Below are positions 18,495 to 28,200 of a DNA stretch of 61,425 nucleotides, one piece after another; position 1 is the stretch's first letter; the number at the start of each line of letters is the position of its first letter. The notes beneath the pieces are model-generated. The model was not told the origin of the DNA and ran no database searches. It saw only the letters and a program-made list of their open reading frames with translations. The translations under genes and the position numbers were made by a program. Origin of the DNA: Acidobacteriota bacterium (GTDB lineage Bacteria > Zixibacteria > MSB-5A5 > GN15 > FEB-12); contig DATKXK010000001.1 in NCBI GenBank assembly GCA_035529075.1, positions 1 through 61,425 on the forward strand, written 5' to 3'.

Positions 18495-19655
18495 ATGAGT
18501 GGCAATTCAACGCCGTGCGGTGTCGTAAGAACTTGTTGGACGCGGCTGGTCATGGCCGTATTGGTTTTGTGCGCGCCGTGCAGCCTGGCTGACGCTCTGT
18601 ACTTTGTGTATGCTCGTCCCTGTACGTCTAAGCCCGGTGGGCTTTTCTACCCAGCCTCGATTTATCGGTACGATGCCTCTGAGCAGCGACTGGTTGAGGT
18701 TTGGACGACGGGGGAATCGAAGCCGGTCCACGCGGTTTGGCAGTATGCGTCATCTGGGGATCTGGTGATTGTGCTGGGTTGGGAGGGGACGAGGAAGTTG
18801 GCGGTGGTTTCCACGGAACGGGCATCGCGTCCGAATGTGGTCGATCTTTCCGACTACGGCTATGTTATGTGATTCAAGTACATGGCGGGTAGTGACGGCC
18901 GGGGAAGCACCAGGATCTTCTTTTTTGACAGGACAATCGATCTCAGTAAGCTAACGCCGGAGACCGTGGTGTTTGAGCAGGCGGAAGTTATGGCCACTGG
19001 AGAGCGTGCGTCCCTTGACGCAACTACAGAAGTGAGGCTGGCCGGAGCACTGCCGGTCCATGCTACGGGAGAAAGTGACCTGCTGCCCGTCAACATTGGT
19101 GCTGACCGCTGGGTAAGCGCTCGTGATTCAAGCATGGTTCAGTTCGCCAGTCCTATACCTGATAGTATAACCTTGCTGGAACCCACAAGTACATGGATTC
19201 TTATCGCCAATGAACCTGCATACCAGGCGTTGCTGTCGCCTCCGGTCGAGCACGACTTTCCCCACAGGCAGCTGGTCCTGCATCTCAGGGGTCCGGACAC
19301 GTGGAGTTCGGTGCTCCTGGAGGGTCCGCTCACCGCCCCGAGACCGATGAACGAGTGGCTTGTGGGAGTCACGGAGTATGAAGATCCAAGGACTGACTAT
19401 GCGGCGCGCCAATTCTATCCGTCGGTGGCCGGTGAAGCCGTGGTTTTGGTGAACCCGGTTGCGGGTCGTACTCTCCAGGTGACGCTGGGCGAGGACAGCG
19501 AGGTTCTCTGGGTGGAATCGGATACCGTGTATTATCGTATAGGCGATACGTTATATCGGGCGCTGCTCGGGGAGGATGATTTCCTGAACCGGACGAAACT
19601 GGTATCGGATCCGATCGTGAAGCAGGTTCACTGGGCGTTTCGAGGCGACGAATGA
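18495..19655 (+). pseudogene. Secreted propeller-like protein gene split by an in-frame TGA
   Basis: The first part (18495-18872, 125 residues) has a good ribosome-binding site (GGAGGA) and a signal peptide (about residues 17-34), and ends at TGA 18870-18872. The same frame continues without shift through 19655, adding FKYMAGSDG and about 265 more residues with no ribosome-binding site before the next ATG (18882). Content on both sides (IYRYD, VLVNPVAG, VLWVESDTVYYRIGDTLYRA) looks like one beta-rich exported protein of about 386 residues. So the gene is either a recent nonsense mutant, a sequencing error, or read through. I do not recognise a named family. Confidence 0.6.
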
Positions 19656-19667
19656 GATCGGTATTGT

Positions 19668-19798
19668 AGGGCAGAACCCCTGCGGTTCTGCCGCTTGGCT
19701 AAGGCACACACTCCTTGACACAATATAGACCATAAGGTATACTCTTGGTTCACCGGGGGTTCCATCTGCGGGTAGTTGATATACGGGCTGGTGCCGGG
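19668..19798 (+). repeat. Repeat A, copy 2 (hairpin plus promoter)
   Basis: The hairpin half (GGCAGAACC at 19670-19678, GGTTCTGCC at 19684-19692) and the promoter half (19713-19798) match copy 1 closely; only the roughly 20-bp spacer between the halves differs. Loss of identity in the spacer but not on both sides suggests the two halves are conserved for function. It lies immediately after the stop of the split gene and upstream of the PIN gene. Confidence 0.8.
19715..19743 (+). promoter_or_regulatory. Consensus sigma-70 promoter in repeat A copy 2
   Basis: TTGACA (19715-19720), a 17-bp spacer and TATACT (19738-19743) face the PIN-domain gene that starts at 19850, giving a leader of about 100 nt. 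Confidence 0.78.
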
Positions 19799-19849
19799 CA
19801 TGTGGGCTGGGTGAAGGGAGATATTGTCAGGATTCTCGTGGAGTAGGTT

Positions 19850-20488
19850 ATGAAAAGAAAGGGACGAAAGATAGATAGGAGGCCATCGAGAAGTAGGAAC
19901 TACTTCTTTGTGGACGCGTGTTTTCTAGTCAACAAGTACATCCCCTTGTCGGCAGCCCCGGATGGGAATGAGGTTGACCGACTGCGCAAATGCAAAACGT
20001 GGTGGCGTGAAATAGCAAGTCAGTTGAGGACAGCGTGCGCTAGAGTATACGTTCCTGACGTGTGCATCGCCGAGGGCTTCAAGGTGTTGGCAAAGAAGTA
20101 CTATCAAGATGATTGGTTTCGTACTGCTCAAGAGTATAAGTCGGCGCGCGACCGTATGAGTCGCGACCTACGAACGTCAGTCCAAGAAATTCGATCTGTG
20201 GATCGGCGCATACTTTTCCACGATATATCGACATGCCGTGATATCATCATTGCAGTGGATCGGTTTTTCGAAGTATTCATGAAGCACGGGAAGAAAGTGC
20301 AAATCGCAGATCTGATCCTGCTCGCATCTGCGAAGTATTTGATGGATTTCTATGACGTTCACCGCGCGGATCTGCACATAATTACGCTTGATGAGGATCT
20401 GTACTCCGGGATTAAGTTGGTTAAGGAGCTCCCGAATGCCTATGACCCAACGAAGGGAAAGGACGCAGCGGGACGCGTGTTTAGGTAA
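19850..20488 (+). CDS. PIN-like ribonuclease-domain protein
   Basis: The 212-residue protein has the spaced acidic residues of a PIN nuclease: Asp22 in YFFVDACFLVNKY, Glu75 in VPDVCIAEGF, Asp154 in VQIADLILLASAKYL and Asp181/Asp183 in LHIITLDEDL. PIN domains cut RNA with Mg or Mn and are common toxins, but no antitoxin-like gene lies next to it and it is longer than a typical VapC (about 130 residues). The N-terminus is strongly basic (MKRKGRKIDRRPSRSR). ATG 19850 has GGAG six to seven bases upstream. GC content is visibly lower than its neighbours. Bracketed by repeats A and B, it may be the cargo of a small mobile cassette. Confidence 0.7.
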   Translation: MKRKGRKIDRRPSRSRNYFFVDACFLVNKYIPLSAAPDGNEVDRLRKCKTWWREIASQLRTACARVYVPDVCIAEGFKVLAKKYYQDDWFRTAQEYKSARDRMSRDLRTSVQEIRSVDRRILFHDISTCRDIIIAVDRFFEVFMKHGKKVQIADLILLASAKYLMDFYDVHRADLHIITLDEDLYSGIKLVKELPNAYDPTKGKDAAGRVFR

Positions 20489-20550
20489 AAGACACCTTTG
20501 CGCACGCCGTAATTGAGGTCGAGTGCTGAGGTTGGGGACAAGAGGCTGCC

Positions 20551-20615
20551 GACGGGTTGCGGACGCGAGCGGACATGCGAGGGCGCCGGGCTTATCCGAG
20601 CTTGCGGGTAGCCGG
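20551..20615 (+). repeat. Repeat B, copy 2
   Basis: This 65-bp block is nearly identical to 18399-18463. It lies 62 bp after the PIN gene and 20 bp before the 3' end of the minus-strand PEP/pyruvate-binding gene. Confidence 0.75.
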
Positions 20616-20635
20616 TGGCCGGCATGCGAGGTTGA

Positions 20636-22798
20636 TCAGAACTCGGAGGGTTTGTTACAGGGGAACTGACGGCCACACTGTAACAGGTACAGATCACGGC
20701 CGTCCGACGCGAAGTCCAGGCGGACCGGGGCGCCGAGTGCCTCTTCGATAGAGCGCAAGGCCTGTTTCATCCTGACGACAAAAGGCGTGTCAGTCAGCAG
20801 CCCTTCAAAGCACGCGGCTACCTGAACGTCATCCTGATCGAGCCTGGCGGTGCCGGGCCTGCAAATGTGGCCGTCTTCAACGACGCTGATCACGTGTTCG
20901 ATCCCCGGTATCTGGCTGCTGACAAGTTTCAGGAGGCGGTTCAGTTCCAGCGTCTGAACGGTGCCGGTCTCGAGGTTGATGACGTCGGCTCTCTTGGGAC
21001 AGTAGCGAAGGATCTCTTCCTCTTCGACGTTAATGCGCATCTGGAGCGATCCCGGCGCCACGAGCATAGGGAAGTCATCTTCCGGGCGGTTCCAGCCGCG
21101 CACGTCGAGCCCGGGTACGAGCCGGATTAAACCGTCTTTTCGTTTGACGTTGGGGAACGATCCCAGGTCGTTTTCGCTGAACGCCGCCCCGGCGAAAGTG
21201 GGCAGGAAATACTTGCCGGCGCGAGTGCCCACGACTTCCTGGATGAGAACGCCCATCTCCTCGTCGAAGTCCAGCAGATTGTGCTCGACGCGGTACCTGA
21301 TGGCCTCGGGATTGAAGACGGACGCGTACACTTCGGCGACGGCGTCCAGCAGGGCGTCGAGCCGCTTCTGCTTGCTGCCGTGGTTAGCCAGGAAGAGGCT
21401 TTTGTACTTGCCGGCGAAGGCTGCGCCCATGCGGTCTTCAAGGAGGCTCGAACTTCGAACGATAAGGGGGTCATCGCCCAGGTCGTCAAGCGCCATCGCC
21501 ATTCCCCGGACAATCTCGGACGGGAACCGGGCGGTCTTGAAAAGCCTGACGATATGCGGATACTCGAGCGTAACCTGATCGATCTCTTTATACTTCTGTT
21601 CGATCACATGGTCCAGGCCCTGATAGCGTATGAAATGTCGGAGGACGTCGGAACTGATGTACCACGTTTTCGGGGTTTTTATGTCCCTGAGCAGGTCCGA
21701 TGCGGCGCCTGCCTTTTTCATGACCTGGGCAGCCAGGACGAGTCCGGCTCCTTTGCCGCCCAGTTTTCCCTGGCTGTCGTGGCTGAAAATGACACGCTGG
21801 AGCAGGTCCTGTAAATCCGGAATGTCGACGAACTCCCTGGCGGCATCGACATACTCCTGCCGGTCAGATAACAGGCGCCGGATCAACGAGGCCTTAATCC
21901 CCCGCATGCTCGTGGTCGGTTCCAGGGGGCGGTCGTGAATCGAATCCTGGTAGCGCCGAATGGCGTCGGCCACGTCGGCGAGGGAGAGGTTTCTGTTGAC
22001 GACCTGGGCCAGCAGGCTGAGCTTGTCTTCCTGGATCCACTTCTGCAGAAGCTCAAGGATCTCCTCACTGGAGAGGTGGTGCTCGGCAATCCTGAAGGCG
22101 GCGGAACTGAAATCCCACAGGAAGCTCATGGGCTGGCTGCGGTAGGATATGCTGGAAGCGTCGTCAGCGGCCTCCTCGACGTGCTCGGTGCGGCCGGTGA
22201 CACAGGATCGGTACAGGCCTTCGGCCTCGGAAACGCCGGTCCAGCAGAGGTGGCACAGCATCTTCTGCGAAAGTCTCTGGTAGAGGTTCTGGTCGGTCTG
22301 CTGCAGGAGCTCGAGCACGGCCAGCCAGCGCCCGTGGCCTTTGCCCGGGCTTTCCAGACGCAGGCTCTCCAGGCTTTCGATGACCTGTCGCATCCTCTGA
22401 TGGACAATGAATTCGGCGAGACGTTCAGCGATTGTCTCGATCAGCCTGGCCTCCTCGGCCAGGAAGGGGCCGGCGCCGGCCATCTCCATGTCCCTGGTAT
22501 AGCCGACGTGGATGGTGCCTACGGTGACGTTCTGAGCGACAATCTCGGCGACCTGCACCCAGGGAGTCTCTTTGAACCCGGGGGAGGTGAAAGTCTTGTT
22601 TTCGATGGCGATCTTGACTTCACATATTTCCGGGTGCTGCCAGCCGGGCGGTATGGCCTCGACGATGTCGGCGCATACCGTGTCCAGCGACTCCTCGGGC
22701 TTGCTCAGGATTTCCTCAACCCGATACAGGCAGTTGAGTTCCTTGGCTCGCTCCTGCAGGCTCGCCAGAAGCTCGTCTACAGTTCTGTCTAAGCCCAT
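20636..22798 (-). CDS. GAF-like sensory domain plus PEP/pyruvate-binding (PPDK N-type) protein
   Basis: The 720-residue protein begins with a GAF-like module (about 1-150: LQERAKELNCLYRVEEILSK, then GPFLAEEARLIETIAERLAE). A middle helical part follows. The C-terminal ATP-grasp-type PEP/pyruvate-binding domain is about 340-715, with LGGKGAGLVLAAQVMKKAG, PLIVRSSSLLEDRMGAAFAG and a terminal LYLLQCGRQF. Such domains phosphorylate pyruvate or a partner protein from ATP. No swivelling phosphohistidine domain or PEP-utilising C-terminal domain follows, so it cannot be a full dikinase. ATG 22798 is chosen over a TTG 36 bp upstream because AGAGGA lies before it. It is the last gene of the redox cluster, and its GAF-like part resembles that of the histidine kinase at 31417. 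Confidence 0.75.
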   Translation of the reverse strand: MGLDRTVDELLASLQERAKELNCLYRVEEILSKPEESLDTVCADIVEAIPPGWQHPEICEVKIAIENKTFTSPGFKETPWVQVAEIVAQNVTVGTIHVGYTRDMEMAGAGPFLAEEARLIETIAERLAEFIVHQRMRQVIESLESLRLESPGKGHGRWLAVLELLQQTDQNLYQRLSQKMLCHLCWTGVSEAEGLYRSCVTGRTEHVEEAADDASSISYRSQPMSFLWDFSSAAFRIAEHHLSSEEILELLQKWIQEDKLSLLAQVVNRNLSLADVADAIRRYQDSIHDRPLEPTTSMRGIKASLIRRLLSDRQEYVDAAREFVDIPDLQDLLQRVIFSHDSQGKLGGKGAGLVLAAQVMKKAGAASDLLRDIKTPKTWYISSDVLRHFIRYQGLDHVIEQKYKEIDQVTLEYPHIVRLFKTARFPSEIVRGMAMALDDLGDDPLIVRSSSLLEDRMGAAFAGKYKSLFLANHGSKQKRLDALLDAVAEVYASVFNPEAIRYRVEHNLLDFDEEMGVLIQEVVGTRAGKYFLPTFAGAAFSENDLGSFPNVKRKDGLIRLVPGLDVRGWNRPEDDFPMLVAPGSLQMRINVEEEEILRYCPKRADVINLETGTVQTLELNRLLKLVSSQIPGIEHVISVVEDGHICRPGTARLDQDDVQVAACFEGLLTDTPFVVRMKQALRSIEEALGAPVRLDFASDGRDLYLLQCGRQFPCNKPSEF

Positions 22799-22929
22799 CA
22801 GTTCTGGGATCCTCTTACCAGCCGGTACGGTCAACTCCTCGGCGGCCGGGATTCAAAGCAGCGCGCCTGGTACCGGCTATTCAATTACCTGTTTGCGGAA
22901 CGCGCCGCATTCGGCCGTCCGGGGATTGG

Positions 22930-24516
22930 TCAGGATGCGGTTAGAATCTCCTCTGCTTCGGCCTTATCGACGTCCATCACGTACTGGATACCGCTGATGT
23001 CTGCGGCCTCGCTCGTCAACGCGGCAATGTCATCGCGCGTCAGGTGCTCCAGCGCGAACTTCCTGCTACCGGCCATCAGCTGTCTCATTCCCTGGGCGAG
23101 CCGCTCATAGTACGTGTACAACCCGAGCGCGCCGGTCGGTACCCGTTCGAAGTCGGCGTCTCCAAGTTCCTTTCGCAGCTCGGTGGCGGTCACGAAGATC
23201 TCGTCCTTGGTGTTTCCGAAGCGTTCCACGTAGACGGGCAACTGGTGCTCATCCATGGTTCGTCCGATGGTCTTGCCGACCATGGCGGCGGCAATGGGGC
23301 TGCGCGCCATGCCGATAAGTTTGACGAACGGAGCGCCGAGGGCCAGGCCCTTATAGATGTGATCCTCGAACGTGAAGCCACCCGCAAAGGCGATGGCGGG
23401 GATGTATTCGCCACGGTCGGCGAGCAGCTTGGCATACCGGTAGGCCAGCGAGTGCAATTCCACCGGCGGGATGCCCCACTCGTTCATCATCCGCCAGGGG
23501 CTCATCCCGGTGCCGCCGCCGGCGCCGTCAATGGTGAGCAGGTCGATTTTGTACTTGGAGGCGAACTTGACGGCCCTGGCAAGGTCGGCCGGGCGGTAGG
23601 CGCCGGTCTTGAGGAACACGAACCTGGCCCCCGCGGCGCGCAACTCCTCGACGCGAGCGGCGAAGGCTTCCTCGGTGACCATGCCCACTCGCGAATGCCG
23701 CTCAAACTCCTTGAAGGCACCGCGCTCGAAGGCCCGGATGACTTCGGGGTTGGTCGGGTTCGGCAGGACGACATAGCCTCGCTCATAGAGCAACTGCGCC
23801 TTGGCGAGGTTTCTGACCTTGACTTCACCGCCGATGTTTTTCGCCCCCTGTCCCCATTTCAGTTCGACTACTTCCACGCCGAGTTTTTCAAGGGCGTACT
23901 CCTGCGTGCCGAGGCGGGTGTCCTCGATGTTGGCCTGGACGACGATGGCGCCGTAGCCGTCGCGCTGGTGATCCTGAAAGAGCTTCACGCGACGTTTCAG
24001 GTCGACCGTGTCGACAACGCGGCCGTTCTTGATGACTGACTCGGGATCCATGCCGACCACGTTTTCGCCGATGGTAAGGCCGGTGCCGGCCAGGGCCGAT
24101 CCGATGGCCAGCCCTTCCCAGTTGTTCTTGGCAATGTCGGTCGACCCGATACCGGGGATAATCCACGGATACCTGAACTTCAGGCCGTTCTCGTGGCCGA
24201 ACGTAACTTCGAGATTGACGTTGGGGAAGATGGCCTTGTCGCTGTCGGCCTCGATTCCGTGCGCCCCCACGGCGGTACCGAGAATGTTAAAATGTGAGTA
24301 GTCGACCGGGTACGCCTTTTCACCGGCGGTGGTAATCACACCGAACGGCTGGGGATAAATGACCTCGTGCCCTCGGTAGGCGGATTTGCCGATTTCGCAC
24401 ATGCCGATGCAGCCATCGACACACGTTACACACATGCCGGAGGTCGGGACAATGGAATCCTCGGTCCGGTTCTTGGTCAGGGTTGCAGCCGAAGCGTTCA
24501 CTCGCGTAAGAGACAT
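22930..24516 (-). CDS. FMN-binding glutamate-synthase-family subunit with N-terminal 4Fe-4S motif
   Basis: The 528-residue protein corresponds to the FMN/synthase domain of glutamate synthase (GltB central-C part) as a stand-alone subunit of the archaeal type. Cys29-x2-Cys32-x3-Cys36-x3-Cys40 near the N-terminus forms a 4Fe-4S-type motif. The barrel contains TIDGAGGGTGMSPWRMMNEW, typical for FMN and 2-oxoglutarate binding, and IAFAGGFTFEDHIYKGLALG. There is no glutaminase domain, so ammonia or another substrate must come from elsewhere. A GGAGGG sequence lies before the ATG. It lies in a row with Fe-S and NADH-dehydrogenase-like subunits, suggesting it is the acceptor end of that complex; true glutamate formation is unproven. 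Confidence 0.85.
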   Translation of the reverse strand: MSLTRVNASAATLTKNRTEDSIVPTSGMCVTCVDGCIGMCEIGKSAYRGHEVIYPQPFGVITTAGEKAYPVDYSHFNILGTAVGAHGIEADSDKAIFPNVNLEVTFGHENGLKFRYPWIIPGIGSTDIAKNNWEGLAIGSALAGTGLTIGENVVGMDPESVIKNGRVVDTVDLKRRVKLFQDHQRDGYGAIVVQANIEDTRLGTQEYALEKLGVEVVELKWGQGAKNIGGEVKVRNLAKAQLLYERGYVVLPNPTNPEVIRAFERGAFKEFERHSRVGMVTEEAFAARVEELRAAGARFVFLKTGAYRPADLARAVKFASKYKIDLLTIDGAGGGTGMSPWRMMNEWGIPPVELHSLAYRYAKLLADRGEYIPAIAFAGGFTFEDHIYKGLALGAPFVKLIGMARSPIAAAMVGKTIGRTMDEHQLPVYVERFGNTKDEIFVTATELRKELGDADFERVPTGALGLYTYYERLAQGMRQLMAGSRKFALEHLTRDDIAALTSEAADISGIQYVMDVDKAEAEEILTAS

Positions 24517-24540
24517 CGTGCAATGCCCTCCTCTCTATCC

Positions 24541-25218
24541 TCATTCTTTCGTAATTTCACAGGCGACGCATGGTTCCATGTAACACATCATGTCATGAAA
24601 CTGCTCTTTCTCGATGCAGGGCGGGCTCAGGTTGGCGCAGCCGCCGCAAACGGCCTTCTCCGGGTCGGTAAAGGTGCACCGGAGTTGACAGGCCGGGCAT
24701 ATGTAAATGCACCCCCCGCACAGACGGCAGACGTCGGATTTGACGTCGAAGGGGGTGCCGATCGTTCGCTTTTCCCCGCGTCCTCGAAAACCGATGGCCT
24801 TGGCCATCATCTGTTCCTCGCACATGCGGACGCAGCGGCCGCAGAGGACGCAGTCCTCGTACTCCTGCCTGAACCGCTGCCGGCGGACGTTGTGCGCCGA
24901 GGCGAGGTCCTGAATCACCTTGGACTGCGGGCAGGAAGCCAGCAGGAGTTCTATGACCATTTTCCTGGCCCGAAGAACCCGCTCTGACGCCGTGCGGACC
25001 TTCAGCCCGGGCTCCACGGGATAGGTACAGGAGGTGACCAGTTTTGCCCTGTCGCCCTCGCCGATCTGGACGAGGCAGAGCCGGCAGGCACCGTAGGGAG
25101 AGAGCCCGTCCATGTGACAGAAGGTGGGAATGGGGAATCCGATGAACCGGGCAGCCTCGAGAAGGGTGGTCCCTTTTTCAACGCTCACTTGCAGGCCATT
25201 GATGGTCAGGGTAATCAT
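24541..25218 (-). CDS. HoxU/NuoG-N-like iron-sulfur electron-transfer protein
   Basis: The 225-residue protein has an N-terminal plant-type 2Fe-2S ferredoxin domain (Cys34, Cys45, Cys48, Cys64). A NuoG-like linker follows, then two cysteine-rich 4Fe-4S motifs: CVLCGRCVRMCEEQ and CRLCGGCIYICPACQLRC. Additional cysteines lie near the C-terminus (CGGCANLSPPC, MCYMEPCVAC), more than a standard HoxU has. It would pass electrons between the NAD/FMN subunit and the FMN subunit. Its start overlaps the stop of the NuoF::GltD gene by four bases (ATGA), so the two are coupled, and the glutamate-synthase-like gene follows 25 bp later. Confidence 0.85.
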   Translation of the reverse strand: MITLTINGLQVSVEKGTTLLEAARFIGFPIPTFCHMDGLSPYGACRLCLVQIGEGDRAKLVTSCTYPVEPGLKVRTASERVLRARKMVIELLLASCPQSKVIQDLASAHNVRRQRFRQEYEDCVLCGRCVRMCEEQMMAKAIGFRGRGEKRTIGTPFDVKSDVCRLCGGCIYICPACQLRCTFTDPEKAVCGGCANLSPPCIEKEQFHDMMCYMEPCVACEITKE

Positions 25219-28200
25219 ACTGCCTCCACTTTTGTTGCCGCAGGCTCGTCTTCGGTTTCTTTCGGTCTGGTAAAATCGAGGTCACAGCGCAGGCACCGGC
25301 ATGCCTCGCGAGTGGCTTCCAGGGCTGAGAAAGAGACCTCGACCTCGGCGAAGTTGCGGCACCGCCATTCGGCCGGCGCTCGCGGGGTTTCAGCGCGCTC
25401 GATGGTCTCCATCTCTTCAATGTCAACTTTGACCGGCTCGACATAAATGTTCGGCACGGCCGGGGTCGCGGGCTGGTGGAGCTTCTCGTCTCGCAGATAG
25501 CGCTCCATCATGACGGTCGCTCTTTTTCCGGCCGCGATGGCTTCGACTACCGTGTTGGGTCCCGTGACCACGTCGCCGGCGGCAAAGACACCATCGCGAT
25601 TAGTGCAGAGGGTGTCCGTGTCGACTCGCACCGTGTTCCAATCGGTGGTTTCGATATTGCTTGACTGAGCCGGGGAGATGCAGTCGATGCCGGCGTCTTC
25701 ACTGATGGCCACTATGAGTGTGTCCAGGTTATAGACGTGGTTGCTTCCCTTGACGGCCACGGGGCGACGACGTCCCGTGGCGTCGGGTTCGCCCAGTTCG
25801 TTTTTCACGCACTCGAGGCCGGACAGGCGCCCGTTTTCGGTTATGACACGGGTGGGCGTGACGAGCGTGACAATCTCGATACCTTCCTGATCGGCGGCCT
25901 CGATCTCTTCGGGAAGGGCGGGCATTTCTTCACGGGTGCGGCGATAGAGGATGGTCACGTCCTCGACGTCCGGTTGTCGCAGGGCCACGCGTGCGGCGTC
26001 AATGGCGGAGTTGCCGCCGCCGATAACGCCTACTCTGCCCCAGGCCAGTTTCTGGCCGCGCTGATTGAAGGCCTTGAGGAAATCGATTGACGGATAGACG
26101 CCGGTGGCGTCCTCGTTCCTGAGCTGGAGGCGGCGGCTTTTGTGTGCCCCCATGGCCAGCAGGACCGCCCGGTAACCGTTATCGAAAAGATCATCAACGG
26201 TGAAGTCGCGTCCCAGGGCGGTATTGCACTTCACGGCGAAACAGTTGTCGATAAGCGCGTCTATCTCCCTTTTGATGATATCCTGCGGCAGCCGGTATGC
26301 CGGGATGGCGCAGTAGAGCATGCCGCCGGGTTTGTCTTCAGCCTCGAAGACCGTGACAGTGCAGCCGTGCAGGGAGAGGAAGTGGGCGGCGGTGAGGCCG
26401 GCCGGTCCCGAGCCGATAATCGCGACCTTCGGCGGTTCACCCTCCGTCCACGCTCTTCGCTCAGGCCTGTAGGTGGACGGATCGATACGATCGGTGACGA
26501 AGCGTTTCAACGCTCGAACGGCCACGGCGCCGCTTCCACTGACGCCGGACTTGCACCGCTGTTCGCAGGGGTGGTGGCATACCCGGCTGCAGACCGACGG
26601 GAACGGGTTGGCTTCGCGAATGACGCGGTACGCATCCTCGTACTTGCCGTCGGCGATGTACGCAACGTAACGCCAGGCCTCAGTGCCGAGGGGGCAGGCG
26701 GCCTGGCAGGGTGCGCCGACGAGATCGTTGCACACGAAAGCGCGGCACCTCTTGTCGATGATGTGCTCTTCGAACTCCTCGCGGAAATGCCGCAGCATGC
26801 TCAGTACCGGGTTGGGGGCCGACTGTCCGAGACCGCACATGCTGGCGTCCCTGACCACGTAGGCCAACTCTTCGAGGAGGTCGAGTGACTCGATAGCTGC
26901 CCTGCCCTTACTGATATCATCCAGGATTTCCCACATGCGCTGGGTGCCTTTCCGGCAAGTAAGGCATTTGCCGCACGATTCGTCCTTGAGGAAGGCCATG
27001 AAGTACTTGGCGACGTCGACCATGCAGGTGTTTTCGTCCATAACGATCATGCCGCCGGAGCCCATTATGGAACCGGCCTTCGCGAGGCTCTCGTAGTCGA
27101 TGGACAGGTCGAACATCCTGGCCGGAATGCAGCCGCCCGAGGGACCGCCGGTTTGAACCGCCTTGATTCGTGCCTTGCTTACCGGCCCGCCGCCAATGCC
27201 GTAGATGACTTCGCTGAGTTTCATCCCGAGCGGGACTTCGACGAGGCCGGTGTTGCGGATTTTTCCGACCAGCGAGAATATCTTTGTTCCGGTGTTGCCC
27301 GGTACCCCGACCTTGGCGTACTCTTCAGCCCCGACCTTGATGATGGCCGAGATGTTGGCCAGCGTTTCGACGTTGTTGATACAGGTCGGGCAGCCGTTGA
27401 TACCCTTCTCGATGGGGTAGGGCGGTCGCTGTCTGGGCTCGCCCATGAAACCCTCGACGGATCTTATCAGGGCGGTCTCCTCGCCGCAGACGAAAGCTCC
27501 GGCTCCCCGCACGATGTCAACGTCGAAGTCGATGCCGGTTTCCAGGATGTTCTTGCCCAGCATGCCGAGGTCGCGGGCCTGGCGAATGGCGATGAGCGAA
27601 TGCTTGATGGCCAGCGGGTATTCGCTGCGCACGTATATGAAGCCCCGGGTGGCGCCGATCGCAGTGCCGGCAATGATCATTCCTTCGATGATCGCATGAG
27701 GATTGCCTTCCAGGAGACTGCGGTCCATGTAGGCCCCGGGGTCACCTTCGTCGGCGTTGCAGACGACGTACTTCTGCCCCAGGGGGCTGCTGGACGCCCG
27801 GGCCAGCTCCCACTTGCGGCCGGTCGGAAAGCCGGCGCCGCCGCGCCCGCGGAGTCCGGACTTCTTTACCTCGTCGATGATCCACTCCGGGTCCGGACGA
27901 GAGAGCACCTTTTCGAGAGCGGCGTATCCGTCCTGTTCGAAGTAGTCGAGAATCCTTATGGGGTCGAGTTGCTGATTGTTGCCCAGGATGGTCCGCGTCT
28001 GCTTACGGAAGAACTCGATATCGTTCTGGCAGGCGTAGGGTTTGAGCTCCCTTGAGTCTCTGTAGATGAGGTCTTCGTCGATCCGTCCTTCCAGGGTGGC
28101 TTCGATAACTTTGGGCACGTCCTCCATCCTCAGTTTTGGATAGAGGTGTCGGCCCGGCTCGACCACAATGAAGGGATCCATTTCGCAGAATCCCTGGCAT

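Noticed and set aside
18221-18592. 123-codon frame across repeat B copy 1
   Set aside because: It lies in the leader and runs into the start of the secreted-protein gene; the same B sequence at 20551 is outside any gene, so it is not coding.
18870-18915. TGA at 18870 as a selenocysteine codon
   Set aside because: The context is VM-TGA-FKY with no redox-type motif, and I see no convincing SECIS-like hairpin directly after it. A nonsense change or an error is simpler.
19850-20488. Type II toxin-antitoxin pair with the PIN protein
   Set aside because: No small antitoxin-like gene lies before or after it, and the protein is longer than VapC toxins.
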